Source of the DNA: Myxococcus stipitatus
GTDB taxonomy: Bacteria > Myxococcota > Myxococcia > Myxococcales > Myxococcaceae
Length of the DNA: 64,000 nucleotides
Assembly (NCBI RefSeq): GCF_021412625.1
Contig: NZ_JAKCFI010000002.1
Span: forward strand, 248,001 to 312,000
Direction: 5' to 3'
Each line of letters opens with the position of its first letter. Position 1 is the first letter of the stretch. Below, piece after piece: positions 1 to 8,736 of the stretch. Both the position numbers and the translations under genes were made by a program. The notes under the pieces were generated by a model. It was not told the origin of the DNA. It was given only the letters and a program-made list of their open reading frames with translations, and made no database searches.

Positions 1-266
1 AGGAGCAGCTGGGGCTGGAGCAGCTGGGCATCCACGACAACTTCTTCGACCTGGGAGGCAACTCGCTCCTGTGGCTGAAGATCGTCGGACGGTTGAAGCG
101 CGAGCTGGGACGCGACGTCCCGCTCACCAGCGTCTTCGAGGCCCCCACCGTCGCCACCCTCGCCAAGAAGCTGGGGACGGCCCCCGCCCAAGCGGAGGCG
201 CCAGTCTTCGAGACGAGCCAGAGCCGAGGGGCGCAACGCCGCGAGCGGCGCAACCGCCGCGAGTAG
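1..266 (+). CDS. C-terminal end of an NRPS/PKS megasynthase: carrier protein (partial)
   Basis: Only the last 87 codons are present; the gene enters from the left edge, with reading frame starting at base 3. The fragment reads as a phosphopantetheine carrier domain: the motif DNFFDLGGNSLL contains the serine that would carry the 4'-phosphopantetheine arm, followed by the helix-rich remainder of an ACP/PCP and a stretch like the end of a carrier fold (VFEAPTVATLAKKLG). No thioesterase follows. The protein ends in a very basic tail (SRGAQRRERRNRRE), which could dock onto the next synthase; that role is inferred. The next synthase gene starts 45 bases later on the same strand, so the two are probably one biosynthetic operon. 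Confidence 0.85.
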   Translation, partial: EQLGLEQLGIHDNFFDLGGNSLLWLKIVGRLKRELGRDVPLTSVFEAPTVATLAKKLGTAPAQAEAPVFETSQSRGAQRRERRNRRE

Positions 267-311
267 CCCGTTCGTCCCCATCACCCAGACCCGCCTCCCT
301 GGAGACACACC

Positions 312-3300
312 GTGGACAGCAAGCTCCCGCAGGAGTTCGACAACGCCGACATCGCCATCATCGGCATGGCCGGGCGCTTCCCCGGCGCCTGGAGCGTGGC
401 GGAGCTGTGGAACAACGTCCGGACGGGCGTCGAGTCCGTCCGCTTCTTCTCGAAGGAGGAGTGTCGCGCGGCGGGCGTGCCCGAGGAGCGACTGGAGGAC
501 CCGGCCTTCGTGCGGGCCTCGGCCATCCTCCCGGAGCCGGAGTCCTTCGACGCGGCCTTCTTCGACATGCCGCCCCGCGAGGCGGAGCTCACCGACCCAC
601 AGCACCGTGTCTTCCTGGAGGTGTGCTGGGAGGCGTTGGAGCACGCGGGCTACTCGCCGCGTGACTTCCCCGGCGCCATCTCCGTGTATGGCGGGGCCAC
701 GCTCAACACGTACCTGCTGATGAACCTGGCGCGAAACCCGCGCGTGCTCGACACCTTCGAGCCGGTGCAGGTGAACATCGGCAACGGGGGCGACTTCCTG
801 ACCACGCGCGTCTCCTACAAGCTCGACCTGCGCGGCGCGAGCCACACCGTGCAGAGCGCCTGCTCCACGTCCCTGGTCGCGGTGCACCAGGCCTGCCAGA
901 GCCTCCTCAACGGCGAGTGCGACATGGCGCTGGCGGGAGGCGCGTCCATCAACGTGGGGTTCTTCCACGGCTACCGGCACGCGGAAGGCGGCATGGCCTC
1001 GCCGGACGGGCACTGCCGTCCGTTCGACGCGAAGGCCCAGGGCACGCTGTTCGGCAGCGGCGCGGGCGTGGTGCTGCTCAAGCCGCTGCGCGCCGCGGTG
1101 CGAGACGGCGATGTGGTGCATGCCGTCATCAAGGGGTCGGCCATCAACAACGATGGCGCGCGCAAGGCGGGCTTCACCGCGCCCGGCGTGGAGGGCCAGG
1201 CGCAGGTGGTGGCGGAGGCGCTCTCGGCGGCGGGGCTGGAGGCGGAGGACATCGGCTACGTGGAGGCGCACGGGACGGCGACTCCGCTGGGCGACCCCAT
1301 CGAGGTGCAGGCCCTCACGCGCGCCTACCGCGCCAGCACCCAGCGGCGGCGCTTCTGCGCGCTGGGCTCGGTGAAGGGCAACGTGGGCCACCTGGACGCG
1401 GCGGCGGGCATCACCGGCCTCCTCAAGACGGTGATGGCGCTGAAGCACCGGGAGCTTCCACCCAGCCTCCACTACGAGCGCCCCAACCCGGCCATCGACT
1501 TCGACGGCAGCCCCTTCTACGTCAACGCCACGCTCACGCCCTGGGGCGCGGGCGCGGGGCCTCGGCGCGCGGGCGTGAGCTCCTTCGGCGTGGGCGGCAC
1601 CAATGCCCACGTGGTGCTGGAGGAGGCCCCCGCGTTGCCGGCCAGCGCCGTCGCGCGACGCGCCTGGCAGCTGGTGCCCGTGTCCGCGCGCACGCCCACC
1701 GCCCTCGAGTCCGCCACGAAGCGCCTGGAGGCGGCGCTGCGGGAGCAAGCCGGAGGAAACCTGGCGGACGTGGCGTGGACGCTCCAGGTGGGGCGTCAGC
1801 GCTTCAAGCATCGCCGCTTCGTGCTGGCCCGGAGCGTGGAGGACGCGGCGGAGGCGTTGTCCCAGCCCCAGGGGCTGCGCGTCTTCACGGAGTCGCAGGA
1901 CGCCATCGAAAGGCCCGTGGCCTTCCTCTTCCCCGGACAGGGCTCGCAGCACGTGGACATGGGGCGCGCGCTGTATGAAGCGGAGCCCGTCTTCCGCGCG
2001 GAGGTGGACCGGTGCGCCGAGTTGTCCAGGGCGCACCTGGATGGGGTGGACCCGCGCATGGTGCTCTACCCGAGGCTCGAGGACCGCGAGGCGTGCGCGA
2101 AGAAGCTGGCGCAGACGGCGCTGACGCAGCCCGCGCTCTTCATCCTCGAGTACGCCACCGCGCGGTTGTGGATGTCGTGGGGCGTGAAGCCCGCGGCGAT
2201 GCTGGGGCACAGCATCGGTGAGTACGTGGCCGCGTGTCTGGCGGGCGTCTTCTCCCTCGAGGATGCCCTGTGCCTGGTGGCCGCGCGGGGCCGGTTGATG
2301 CAGCACCTGCCCTCCGGCGCGATGCTGGCGGTGTCCCTGTCCGAGGAGGAGGTGAGGCCGTACCTCGACGCGGCGGGCGCGGAGCTGAGCCTGGCGGCCG
2401 TCAACGCGCCCATGCAGTGCGTGCTGTCGGGGACCCATGCGGCGGTGGAGGAGGCGCGACGCCGTCTAGAGGAGGCGGGCGCGCAGTGCCGCGTGCTCGT
2501 GACGTCGCACGCCTTCCACTCGGCGATGATGGACCCCATCCTCGCGGACTTCACGGCTCGGGTGTCCACGGTGCCGCTGAAGGCGCCGGCGGTGCCCATC
2601 CTCTCCAACGTCACCGGGATGTGGCTGACGGCCGAGCAGGCCACGAGCCCGCGTTATTGGTCCGAGCACCTGCGCGGGACGGTGCGCTTCGAGGAGGGCT
2701 TGCGGACGCTCGCCGCGGACGCCAGGCGCGTGCTGCTGGAGGTGGGGCCGGGGCAGACCCTGGAGCGGTTGGCGAGGCGTCATCCCGCGCTCGCGTCCAC
2801 GCACCCGGTGCTGGCCTCCATGGCTTCGCCGCGTGACGACGGCGCGCTCTCGGACGTCCAGGCGCCGCTCGTGTACCAGACGCTCGGTCGACTCTGGCAG
2901 GCGGGGGTGGTCATCGACTGGAAGGCGTTCCATGGCGGAGAGCATCGCCACCGCGTGGTCCTGCCCACCTATCCCTTCGAGCGTCAGCGCCATTGGGTCG
3001 AGCCCGCGGTCACCCCGTCCACGGCCCCGAACCAGACGGTGGCGAGCGTGGCCACGGCGACGGAGGCCTCCCAGGCCCCGGAGACGGAGACAGCCCCCGC
3101 GAGACCCTGCCAGCCTCGACCCTCCCTGCGCAGCGCCTTCGTCACGCCGAGCACCCCGCTCCAACGCTCGCTGGTGGAGCTATGGCAGGAGATGCTGGGC
3201 GTGGCGCCCATCGGCATCCAGGACAACTTCTTCGAGCTGGGTGGGGACTCGCTCATCGCCGTGCAGCTCAGTGGCCGCATCAAGAAGCAGCTGGGGCTGG

Positions 3301-3485
3301 AGGTGCCGGCCTCCAGCCTCTACGAGGGCGTCACCGTGGAGGCGCTGGCCGCGCTGCTGACACCGCCCGCTCCGGAGACGAAGGCGCCGGTCTCGGACGC
3401 GGGGGCCGCGCTCCATCAGCGCAAGCAGGCGCTGGCCCGACAGCGCACGCTGCGCCGCTCCGACGACGAGTTCGAGGACCTGTGA
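312..3485 (+). CDS. Type I polyketide synthase module, KS-AT-ACP
   Basis: A 1057-residue single-module polyketide synthase. The ketosynthase spans about residues 12-440 with active-site Cys184 (ACSTS) and both catalytic histidines, His320 (EAHGTA) and His360 (NVGHL). The acyltransferase spans about 535-850 with nucleophile Ser634 in GHSIGE; its HAFH motif at 733-736 is the signature for malonyl-CoA, so it should add an unsubstituted two-carbon unit. The ACP near the C-terminus has Ser980 in LGGDSL. There is no ketoreductase, dehydratase, enoylreductase or thioesterase, so the beta-keto group would be left unreduced and release must happen elsewhere. The C-terminal tail is charged. The start is a GTG. 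The stop overlaps the ATG of the flavoprotein gene (TGATG), showing translational coupling. Confidence 0.95.
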   Translation: MDSKLPQEFDNADIAIIGMAGRFPGAWSVAELWNNVRTGVESVRFFSKEECRAAGVPEERLEDPAFVRASAILPEPESFDAAFFDMPPREAELTDPQHRVFLEVCWEALEHAGYSPRDFPGAISVYGGATLNTYLLMNLARNPRVLDTFEPVQVNIGNGGDFLTTRVSYKLDLRGASHTVQSACSTSLVAVHQACQSLLNGECDMALAGGASINVGFFHGYRHAEGGMASPDGHCRPFDAKAQGTLFGSGAGVVLLKPLRAAVRDGDVVHAVIKGSAINNDGARKAGFTAPGVEGQAQVVAEALSAAGLEAEDIGYVEAHGTATPLGDPIEVQALTRAYRASTQRRRFCALGSVKGNVGHLDAAAGITGLLKTVMALKHRELPPSLHYERPNPAIDFDGSPFYVNATLTPWGAGAGPRRAGVSSFGVGGTNAHVVLEEAPALPASAVARRAWQLVPVSARTPTALESATKRLEAALREQAGGNLADVAWTLQVGRQRFKHRRFVLARSVEDAAEALSQPQGLRVFTESQDAIERPVAFLFPGQGSQHVDMGRALYEAEPVFRAEVDRCAELSRAHLDGVDPRMVLYPRLEDREACAKKLAQTALTQPALFILEYATARLWMSWGVKPAAMLGHSIGEYVAACLAGVFSLEDALCLVAARGRLMQHLPSGAMLAVSLSEEEVRPYLDAAGAELSLAAVNAPMQCVLSGTHAAVEEARRRLEEAGAQCRVLVTSHAFHSAMMDPILADFTARVSTVPLKAPAVPILSNVTGMWLTAEQATSPRYWSEHLRGTVRFEEGLRTLAADARRVLLEVGPGQTLERLARRHPALASTHPVLASMASPRDDGALSDVQAPLVYQTLGRLWQAGVVIDWKAFHGGEHRHRVVLPTYPFERQRHWVEPAVTPSTAPNQTVASVATATEASQAPETETAPARPCQPRPSLRSAFVTPSTPLQRSLVELWQEMLGVAPIGIQDNFFELGGDSLIAVQLSGRIKKQLGLEVPASSLYEGVTVEALAALLTPPAPETKAPVSDAGAALHQRKQALARQRTLRRSDDEFEDL

Positions 3486-5122
3486 TGCGGCCCGCTCCTT
3501 CGCCTCGGTCGTCGTCCAGGGGGGCCGTGCCCCTGGACGGCTGGGATGTCGTGGTCATCGGCACCGGCATGGGGGGCTCCACGCTGGGGTATTCGCTCGC
3601 GCGCCAGGGGCGCTCGGTGCTCTTCCTGGAGCGAGGCCCCTCGCGACATGGGCCGGAGCCGGAAGGCGTGGCGTCGTCGTCGAACATGGCGCTGGCGCCC
3701 GTCGACCGTCGGGAGCGGTTGTTGCGCGCCGGGCAGTGGCCCGAGGCGCTGTTGCAACAGCTCCACGACCGCGCGCCCCAGTCCTTCCTCCACCCGTTGG
3801 GCGTGGGCGGGGGCGGTTCGTCCTCCCGCTTCGGGATGGTGATGGACCGCTTCTTCCCGGAGGACTTCACCCCGCTGGAGGGACGCAAGGACGCCAGCGC
3901 GAGCACGCTGCCCGAATCCTGGCCCATCTCCTACGAGGCGCTCGCTCCGTACTACGCGGAGGCGGAGGCGCTCTTCCGGGTGCGTGGCTCGGCGGACCCG
4001 GTCCGTCCGGGCGTGACGTTCCGACTCATGGAGCCGCCAGCGCCCGTGGGCAAGGAGGTGTCCCTGCTGGAGGGCTTCCAGTCGCTGGAGCTGAACCCGT
4101 ACCGCATCCACTACGCCTGCGAGCGGGTGGCCGGCTGTGACACCTGCGTGGGTTCGCTCTGCCCACGCGACTGCCGCAACGACGCGGGGAAGGTGTGCCT
4201 GCGCCCCGCGCTGCGCTCGTTCTCCGCGGGCATGCTCGACTGGTGCGAGGTGCTGTCCCTCCGCGAGGAGGGGGGGCGCGTCCAGGCCGCCCTCTGTCGC
4301 GGCGCGGATGGACAGACCTTCGAGGTGCGTGGCCGGACGTTCGTGATGGCGGCGGGCGCGTTCATGTCCCCGGCGCTGCTGCTGCGCTCGGTGTCGTCGC
4401 GACACCCCAGGGGCCTGGGGAACGGCAGGGACCTCGTCGGCCGCAACCTGATGCTCCACTGCTCCGACCACTACCTGGTGAGGTCGCGCAAGGCCCCGGC
4501 GTCCTTCGACATGGCGCACGGGGTGTCGCTCAACGACTTCTACCGGCACCAGGGCGAGAAGCTGGGCAACTTCCACGCGCACCCCCTGACCATCGACGCC
4601 GGGAAGGTGCTCAGCTGGCTCCAGGGCAAGCACTCGCTGCCGGCGTGGTTGCGGGTGCTCAGCCCCATCTTCCCCCTCGTGGCGAACGTGGGCGCGCGCC
4701 TGTACCGCGAGCGGGTCGTCTTCGGCTCCGTGCTGGAGGACCTGCCGTACGCGGAGAACCGCGTCACCGGCATCTCCGACGACGGCGTCGTGCGCTACGA
4801 GTACCGCGTCCACGACGAGCTGCGCCGCCGGGTGGACCTGTCCCGTCGACTCTTCCTGCGCGGCCTCGCGCCCCGGTTCAAGGTGAAGCTCATCTCCAAT
4901 CCCCGGGACGTCGCCCTGAACCTCGGCCACGTGTGCGGCACGTGCCGCTTCGGCGAGTCCCCGGAGACGAGCGTGCTGGACGCGAGCAACCGGGTCCACG
5001 ACGTGGACAACCTCTACGTCGTGGACGCGTCGTTCTTCCCATCCAGCGGGGGCATCAACCCCTCGCTCACCATCGCGGCCAACGCCTTGCGCGTCGCCGA
5101 CCTGCTGCACGCCCGGCTGTAG
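3485..5122 (+). CDS. GMC-family FAD oxidoreductase with a cysteine cluster
   Basis: A 545-residue flavoprotein. The N-terminal dinucleotide fold VVIGTGMGGSTLG binds FAD, and the C-terminal GMC domain ends in VVDASFFPSSGGINPSLT, the usual second FAD/active-site segment; the general layout is that of cholesterol oxidase and glucose dehydrogenase-type enzymes. Between residues 212 and 238 there are six cysteines (212, 218, 221, 226, 230, 238), much denser than in ordinary GMC oxidases and reminiscent of the iron-sulfur segment of FAD-dependent sugar dehydrogenases. No signal peptide is evident. Start codon is chosen from the one-base overlap with the synthase stop. Context makes it a tailoring or release oxidase for the polyketide; the substrate is unknown. 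Confidence 0.9.
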   Translation: MRPAPSPRSSSRGAVPLDGWDVVVIGTGMGGSTLGYSLARQGRSVLFLERGPSRHGPEPEGVASSSNMALAPVDRRERLLRAGQWPEALLQQLHDRAPQSFLHPLGVGGGGSSSRFGMVMDRFFPEDFTPLEGRKDASASTLPESWPISYEALAPYYAEAEALFRVRGSADPVRPGVTFRLMEPPAPVGKEVSLLEGFQSLELNPYRIHYACERVAGCDTCVGSLCPRDCRNDAGKVCLRPALRSFSAGMLDWCEVLSLREEGGRVQAALCRGADGQTFEVRGRTFVMAAGAFMSPALLLRSVSSRHPRGLGNGRDLVGRNLMLHCSDHYLVRSRKAPASFDMAHGVSLNDFYRHQGEKLGNFHAHPLTIDAGKVLSWLQGKHSLPAWLRVLSPIFPLVANVGARLYRERVVFGSVLEDLPYAENRVTGISDDGVVRYEYRVHDELRRRVDLSRRLFLRGLAPRFKVKLISNPRDVALNLGHVCGTCRFGESPETSVLDASNRVHDVDNLYVVDASFFPSSGGINPSLTIAANALRVADLLHARL

Positions 5123-5124
5123 CG

Positions 5125-5147
5125 CGCCCCCGTCACTTGGGGGGGCG
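5125..5147. terminator. Hairpin between convergent genes
   Basis: Seven perfect GC pairs (CGCCCCC with GGGGGCG) around a nine-base loop lie three bases after the flavoprotein stop and eleven bases before the stop of the opposing kinase gene. There is no T-run, so this is a candidate bidirectional terminator rather than a textbook one. Confidence 0.45.
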
Positions 5148-5157
5148 GCTGCCCGCG

Positions 5158-6321
5158 CTACCAGGAGGAGGTCTGCTCCGGCAGCTCCACCGTGAAGGTG
5201 CTGCCCAGGTTGACGCGGCTCTGTACCGTGAGCTTGCCACCCATGGACTCCACCAGCGTGCGCGCCACCGTGAGGCCCAGCCCCGCGCCCTTCTCCAGCG
5301 GCTTCGTCGTGTAGTAGGGCTCGAAGACCGCCTGCAGCTCGTCCTCGAAGATGCCGATGCCGGTGTCCTTCACGAACATGCGCGGGCCGAAGTCACCGAA
5401 CAGGTCCGGCAGCTCCACGCCCACGTGGATGCGGCGCGGCCGGTCCTTCACGTCCTCCACCGCGTCCGACGCGTTCACCAGCAGCTCCACCAGCACCTGC
5501 TCCAGCTGCCGGCGGTTGAAGACGACCGCGAAGGGGTCCTCCGGCAGCAGCACCGTCATCTCCACGGAGCTGCTCAACCGGCCATTGGCGCGAAGCCGCT
5601 CCACCACCGCGGGCACCAGCTCCCGCAGGTCGAAGCGCTGGATGTCCTTGGGGGTGGTGGGGCCCAGCGACAGCAGGTGCTGCCCGTACAGCCGCATCTG
5701 CTCGCCGGCGACGCCCAGCTTCTTGAGCTCCTCGACGTCCGGAGGCAGGCCCTGCATCGCGCGGCTGCGCACGTGGCCCAGCGCCCGCTGGAGCCCTTCG
5801 CCGATATGGCCCAGGTTCTGCGCCACGTCCGCCGCCAGCGTGCCCACGCGCGCCAGCCGCTCCATTTCCACCCAGCGGGTGCGTGGATCCTGCAGCGCCT
5901 CGGCGCGCTGGCCGCCGCGCTCGCGGTGCGCCTTGAGCTCCAGCAGCGTGTGCACCCGGACCTTCAGCTCCAGGGGGTCCAGCGGCTCCGTCGTCAGCAG
6001 GTCGTCCACCCCCGCCTCCAGCACCTGCCGGCGCGTCTGCCGGTCCGCGCTGCGCGTGAGCATGAGCACCGGAACCGACGGCGCGCCCAGCTCCGCCTGG
6101 AGCCGGCGGTACGTCGCCAGGCCATCCGTGCCGGGGCGCTCGGCGTCGAGCAGCACCAGGTCCGCCGCCTGACGCGACGCCACGCCCGTGTCCCCCACGG
6201 GGAGCACGTCATAGCCCGCTGGAGCCAGGATGGAGCACAGCCGCTCCATCCCCGCTGATTCCACGTCGACCGCCAACACCCGTGGACGGTACGTCTCGGT
6301 CGTTCCCGTCGTCTCCAGCAT
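5158..6321 (-). CDS. Receiver-histidine kinase hybrid with degenerate phosphotransfer residues
   Basis: A soluble 387-residue protein. Residues 13-125 form a response-regulator receiver domain with candidate phospho-acceptor Asp59 (LVLLDAE), but the conserved lysine of the final strand is replaced by Glu112 (TTEP). About residues 152-215 follow the dimerisation/phosphoacceptor pattern, yet the position that is normally the histidine of AHE-x-N is Gln168 (ADVAQNLGHIGEG). The ATPase domain looks intact, with an N-box (ELLVNASDA), the G1 box (DTGIGI) and the G2 box (GAGLGLT). The likely reading is a two-component protein whose kinase half cannot autophosphorylate in the usual way; His172 nearby could be an alternative site. 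Start ATG at 6321 precedes METTG-like residues; it is convergent with the polyketide operon. Confidence 0.88.
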   Translation of the reverse strand: MLETTGTTETYRPRVLAVDVESAGMERLCSILAPAGYDVLPVGDTGVASRQAADLVLLDAERPGTDGLATYRRLQAELGAPSVPVLMLTRSADRQTRRQVLEAGVDDLLTTEPLDPLELKVRVHTLLELKAHRERGGQRAEALQDPRTRWVEMERLARVGTLAADVAQNLGHIGEGLQRALGHVRSRAMQGLPPDVEELKKLGVAGEQMRLYGQHLLSLGPTTPKDIQRFDLRELVPAVVERLRANGRLSSSVEMTVLLPEDPFAVVFNRRQLEQVLVELLVNASDAVEDVKDRPRRIHVGVELPDLFGDFGPRMFVKDTGIGIFEDELQAVFEPYYTTKPLEKGAGLGLTVARTLVESMGGKLTVQSRVNLGSTFTVELPEQTSSW

Positions 6322-6668
6322 CACCCACCCCCACCGTGTTGACCGGGCGGACCGGGCCCGGGGTTCACAAGGAGTCCCTGCGAAGCCCGCGTCGGAATGG
6401 ATGAAGCCTTCCCCCGGAGGCCCGCCTCCACCACGGCGCGGCTCGACAGCGGGTGCTACATGCGAGCCCCATGCCGGGCTCGCGTTCGACGCCCTGTGTC
6501 TCAATCCAGGAGAAACCCGAGGATCACCCGAGTAACGGCAGGGGGTTGGAGCGTCGGCTTCCTCCAGAGCCCGAAGGGACGGACGTCCGCCAGCCAACAT
6601 CAGGGTGTCACTCGTGACCAGGAATCGTGTCTGACCCGGGTCTTGAATGACCCCGCCTGGGGCATCCC
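6322..6668. other. 347-bp gap upstream of the hybrid kinase
   Basis: No convincing coding frame on either strand. It holds a hairpin just after the importer operon (6647-6665), a perfect 10-bp palindrome GACCCGGGTC (6633-6642) and an inverted repeat GTCAC-TC-GTGAC (6607-6618). The promoter of the kinase gene should lie here but no clear -35/-10 pair stands out. Confidence 0.5.
6647..6665 (-). terminator. Hairpin after the nucleoside importer operon
   Basis: The inverted repeat ATGnCCCC / GGGGnCAT with a short loop begins four bases beyond the stop of the last permease gene. It is not followed by a T-run, so termination is plausible but unproven. Confidence 0.35.
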
Positions 6669-7598
6669 TCAGCGAGACTCCTGCTCGTAGGGCACGCCGA
6701 GTGCGGCCGGAGCGCGGCTTCGCTGACCCTGCAGGGTGAGGACGAGCAAGGTGAGCACGTACGGCAGGGCGAGCAAGACGCCCTGGGGTACGAGCTCGAG
6801 CAGGCCCGGGGCGCTGGAGGCCAGGCCGATGCGCAGCGCGTTGCCGAAGGCGAAGAACGCGGCGGCGAGGAACGCGCCCAGCGGGGTCCACCGGCCGAAC
6901 ACCATGGCGGCCAGGGCCATGAAGCCCAGGCCCGCGGGGGTGTGCTGTTCGAAGCGGTCCAGCACGGTGGTGGACAGCACCGCGCCGCCCAGCCCCGCGA
7001 GCAGTCCTCCGCCGACGACGGCGCCCCAGCGCAGCGCGGGCACGGACAGGCCCAGGGTGGCGACGGCGTGGGGCTTGTCGCCCACCGCGCGCAGGCGCAG
7101 GCCCAGCGGCGTGCGCGTCAGGAGGGCCTGGAGGAGGAAGGGCAGGGCCAGCGCGAGGTAGGTGGGCGCGGCGTGTCCGGAGAGGGCGCCCAGGAGGGGC
7201 ACCGAGGACAGGGCGGGCCAGTCCCACGCGGTGAGCTGCTGGATGGGCGGGGTGCCGTTGGGGCCGTAGTGCGTCTCCAGCAGGAAGGTGCCGCCGGCGA
7301 GCGCCACCAGGTTGAGCGCGATGCCGGAGACGACCTGGTCGGAGCGCCAGCGGATGCACAGGTACGCGTGGATGGCGGCGAGCGCGGCGCCCGCGAGCAT
7401 CCCGCCGACGACAGCCAGGGGCGTGGGGACGGTGAGCGCGGCCACCGCGGCGCAGAAGGCGCCCACGCGCATCATCCCCTCGATGCCCACGGCGACCACG
7501 CCCGCGCGCTCGGACAGCACCGCGCCCAGGGCGGCGAAGACGAGCGCCGGGGCGGCGTCCAGGGTGGCGAACAGGAGCCGGTTGACGATTTCAAGCAC
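6669..7598 (-). CDS. Nucleoside ABC transporter permease (NupQ/YufQ type)
   Basis: A 309-residue integral membrane protein with about eight to nine hydrophobic helices and the segment ERAGVVAVGIEGMM, the pattern that marks the second permease of BMP-type nucleoside importers (COG1079). It would form the transmembrane channel together with the permease encoded just upstream. Its start overlaps the end of that gene by eight bases, and it is the last gene of a four-gene operon of lipoprotein, ATPase and two permeases. Family membership is clear; specificity for nucleosides follows from the family and the nearby phosphorylase and deaminase genes. Confidence 0.92.
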   Translation of the reverse strand: MLEIVNRLLFATLDAAPALVFAALGAVLSERAGVVAVGIEGMMRVGAFCAAVAALTVPTPLAVVGGMLAGAALAAIHAYLCIRWRSDQVVSGIALNLVALAGGTFLLETHYGPNGTPPIQQLTAWDWPALSSVPLLGALSGHAAPTYLALALPFLLQALLTRTPLGLRLRAVGDKPHAVATLGLSVPALRWGAVVGGGLLAGLGGAVLSTTVLDRFEQHTPAGLGFMALAAMVFGRWTPLGAFLAAAFFAFGNALRIGLASSAPGLLELVPQGVLLALPYVLTLLVLTLQGQRSRAPAALGVPYEQESR

Positions 7599-8736
7599 GC
7601 GGCGCCTCCGGGGTGGGGGCCGTGGGAGTGGCGAGCGCGGGCGCCACCGCGCGGCGGCGGCGCAGCACGGCCAGCCAGATGAGGCGCCCGGCGACGAAGA
7701 GCAGCGCGAGGCCCTGGATGAGCTCGGGGAAGCTCTTGTGCACGTCGAGCAGCTGCATGCGCGTGCCGCCCGCGCGGATGGCGCCGAAGAAGAGCGCGGC
7801 CGCGGCCACGCCCAGCGGGTGGTTGTTGCCGATGAGGGAGATGGCGATGCCGTCGAAGCCGTAGGGCGCGCCGAGCGTCCCCGGGTAGCGGCCCTCCGTG
7901 CCGAGCACGAGCACCGCGCCCGCGCAGCCCGCGAGCGCGCCGGCCAGCGCCATGGCCAGCCCCGCCCGCCGCGCCACGGGGATGCCCGCGGCCCGCGCCG
8001 CCTCGTCGCCCAGGCCCACCGCGCGCGTCTCGAAGCCGGAGCGGGTCCGCTCCAGCCAGGCCCACACGGCCAGCGCAGCGAGCATGGCCAGCGGGAAGCC
8101 GAGGTTGAGGCGCGAGACGTCTCCCAGCAGGCGGGGCAGCGCGGCGGAGGGGTGGATCTCCGCGGTGCCGGTGATGGACGCGCCCGCCTCGGCCACGCCG
8201 CGCAGGGGGCCCACCACCAGCCAGTTGTCCACCAGCCGCAGCGCCACCCAGTTGAGCATGATGGTGGAGATGACCTCGTGCACGCCCCGGTACAGCCGGA
8301 GCGCGGCGGCCAGTCCCGCCCACGCGGCCCCGGCCAGCGCCGCGCCGACGAGCGCCGCCGGGATGTGCAGCGCCGCCGGCAGCTGGACGTGGGCGCCCAC
8401 CACCGCGGCGGCGAGCGCGCCCAGGAGCATCTGCCCCTGCGCGCCGATGTTGAAGAGGCCGACCTTGAAGGCCACCGCCACGGACAGGCCGGTGAGGGTG
8501 AGCAGCGCGGCCTTCATGGCCGCCTCGCCGATGGGGCGCGTGAGCACCGTCGCGGGCGCTCCGCCCAGGAAGTTCGGCCAGTCGCCGATGCCGCCCCACA
8601 TCATCTGCAGGTAGGCGGACGTCGCGGTGACGAAGCCGTCCGCGTCGCGCGTGAAGGCGATGAGCAGCCAGCACACCAGGAGCGACAGCGCCACCGACAA
8701 CACCGAGGGCAGGGCCTGCCTCGCTCTCTCACCCAT
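7591..8736 (-). CDS. Nucleoside ABC transporter permease (NupP/YufP type)
   Basis: A 381-residue polytopic membrane protein, the first permease of the importer (COG4603 type). It carries the expected KVGLFNIGAQGQMLLG segment and a long run of hydrophobic helices from residue 12 to the end, finishing in a short cytoplasmic Ala/Pro-rich tail. It pairs with the permease encoded directly downstream. The ATG at 8736 overlaps the end of the ATPase gene by eight bases, the same spacing as the following junction, so the three genes are translationally coupled. Confidence 0.92.
   Translation of the reverse strand: MGERARQALPSVLSVALSLLVCWLLIAFTRDADGFVTATSAYLQMMWGGIGDWPNFLGGAPATVLTRPIGEAAMKAALLTLTGLSVAVAFKVGLFNIGAQGQMLLGALAAAVVGAHVQLPAALHIPAALVGAALAGAAWAGLAAALRLYRGVHEVISTIMLNWVALRLVDNWLVVGPLRGVAEAGASITGTAEIHPSAALPRLLGDVSRLNLGFPLAMLAALAVWAWLERTRSGFETRAVGLGDEAARAAGIPVARRAGLAMALAGALAGCAGAVLVLGTEGRYPGTLGAPYGFDGIAISLIGNNHPLGVAAAALFFGAIRAGGTRMQLLDVHKSFPELIQGLALLFVAGRLIWLAVLRRRRAVAPALATPTAPTPEAPRA

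Noticed and set aside
3416..5110. Long minus-strand open frame opposite the GMC gene
   Set aside because: His/Val/Arg/Gln-rich composition of a shadow frame; the plus strand encodes a recognisable flavoprotein.
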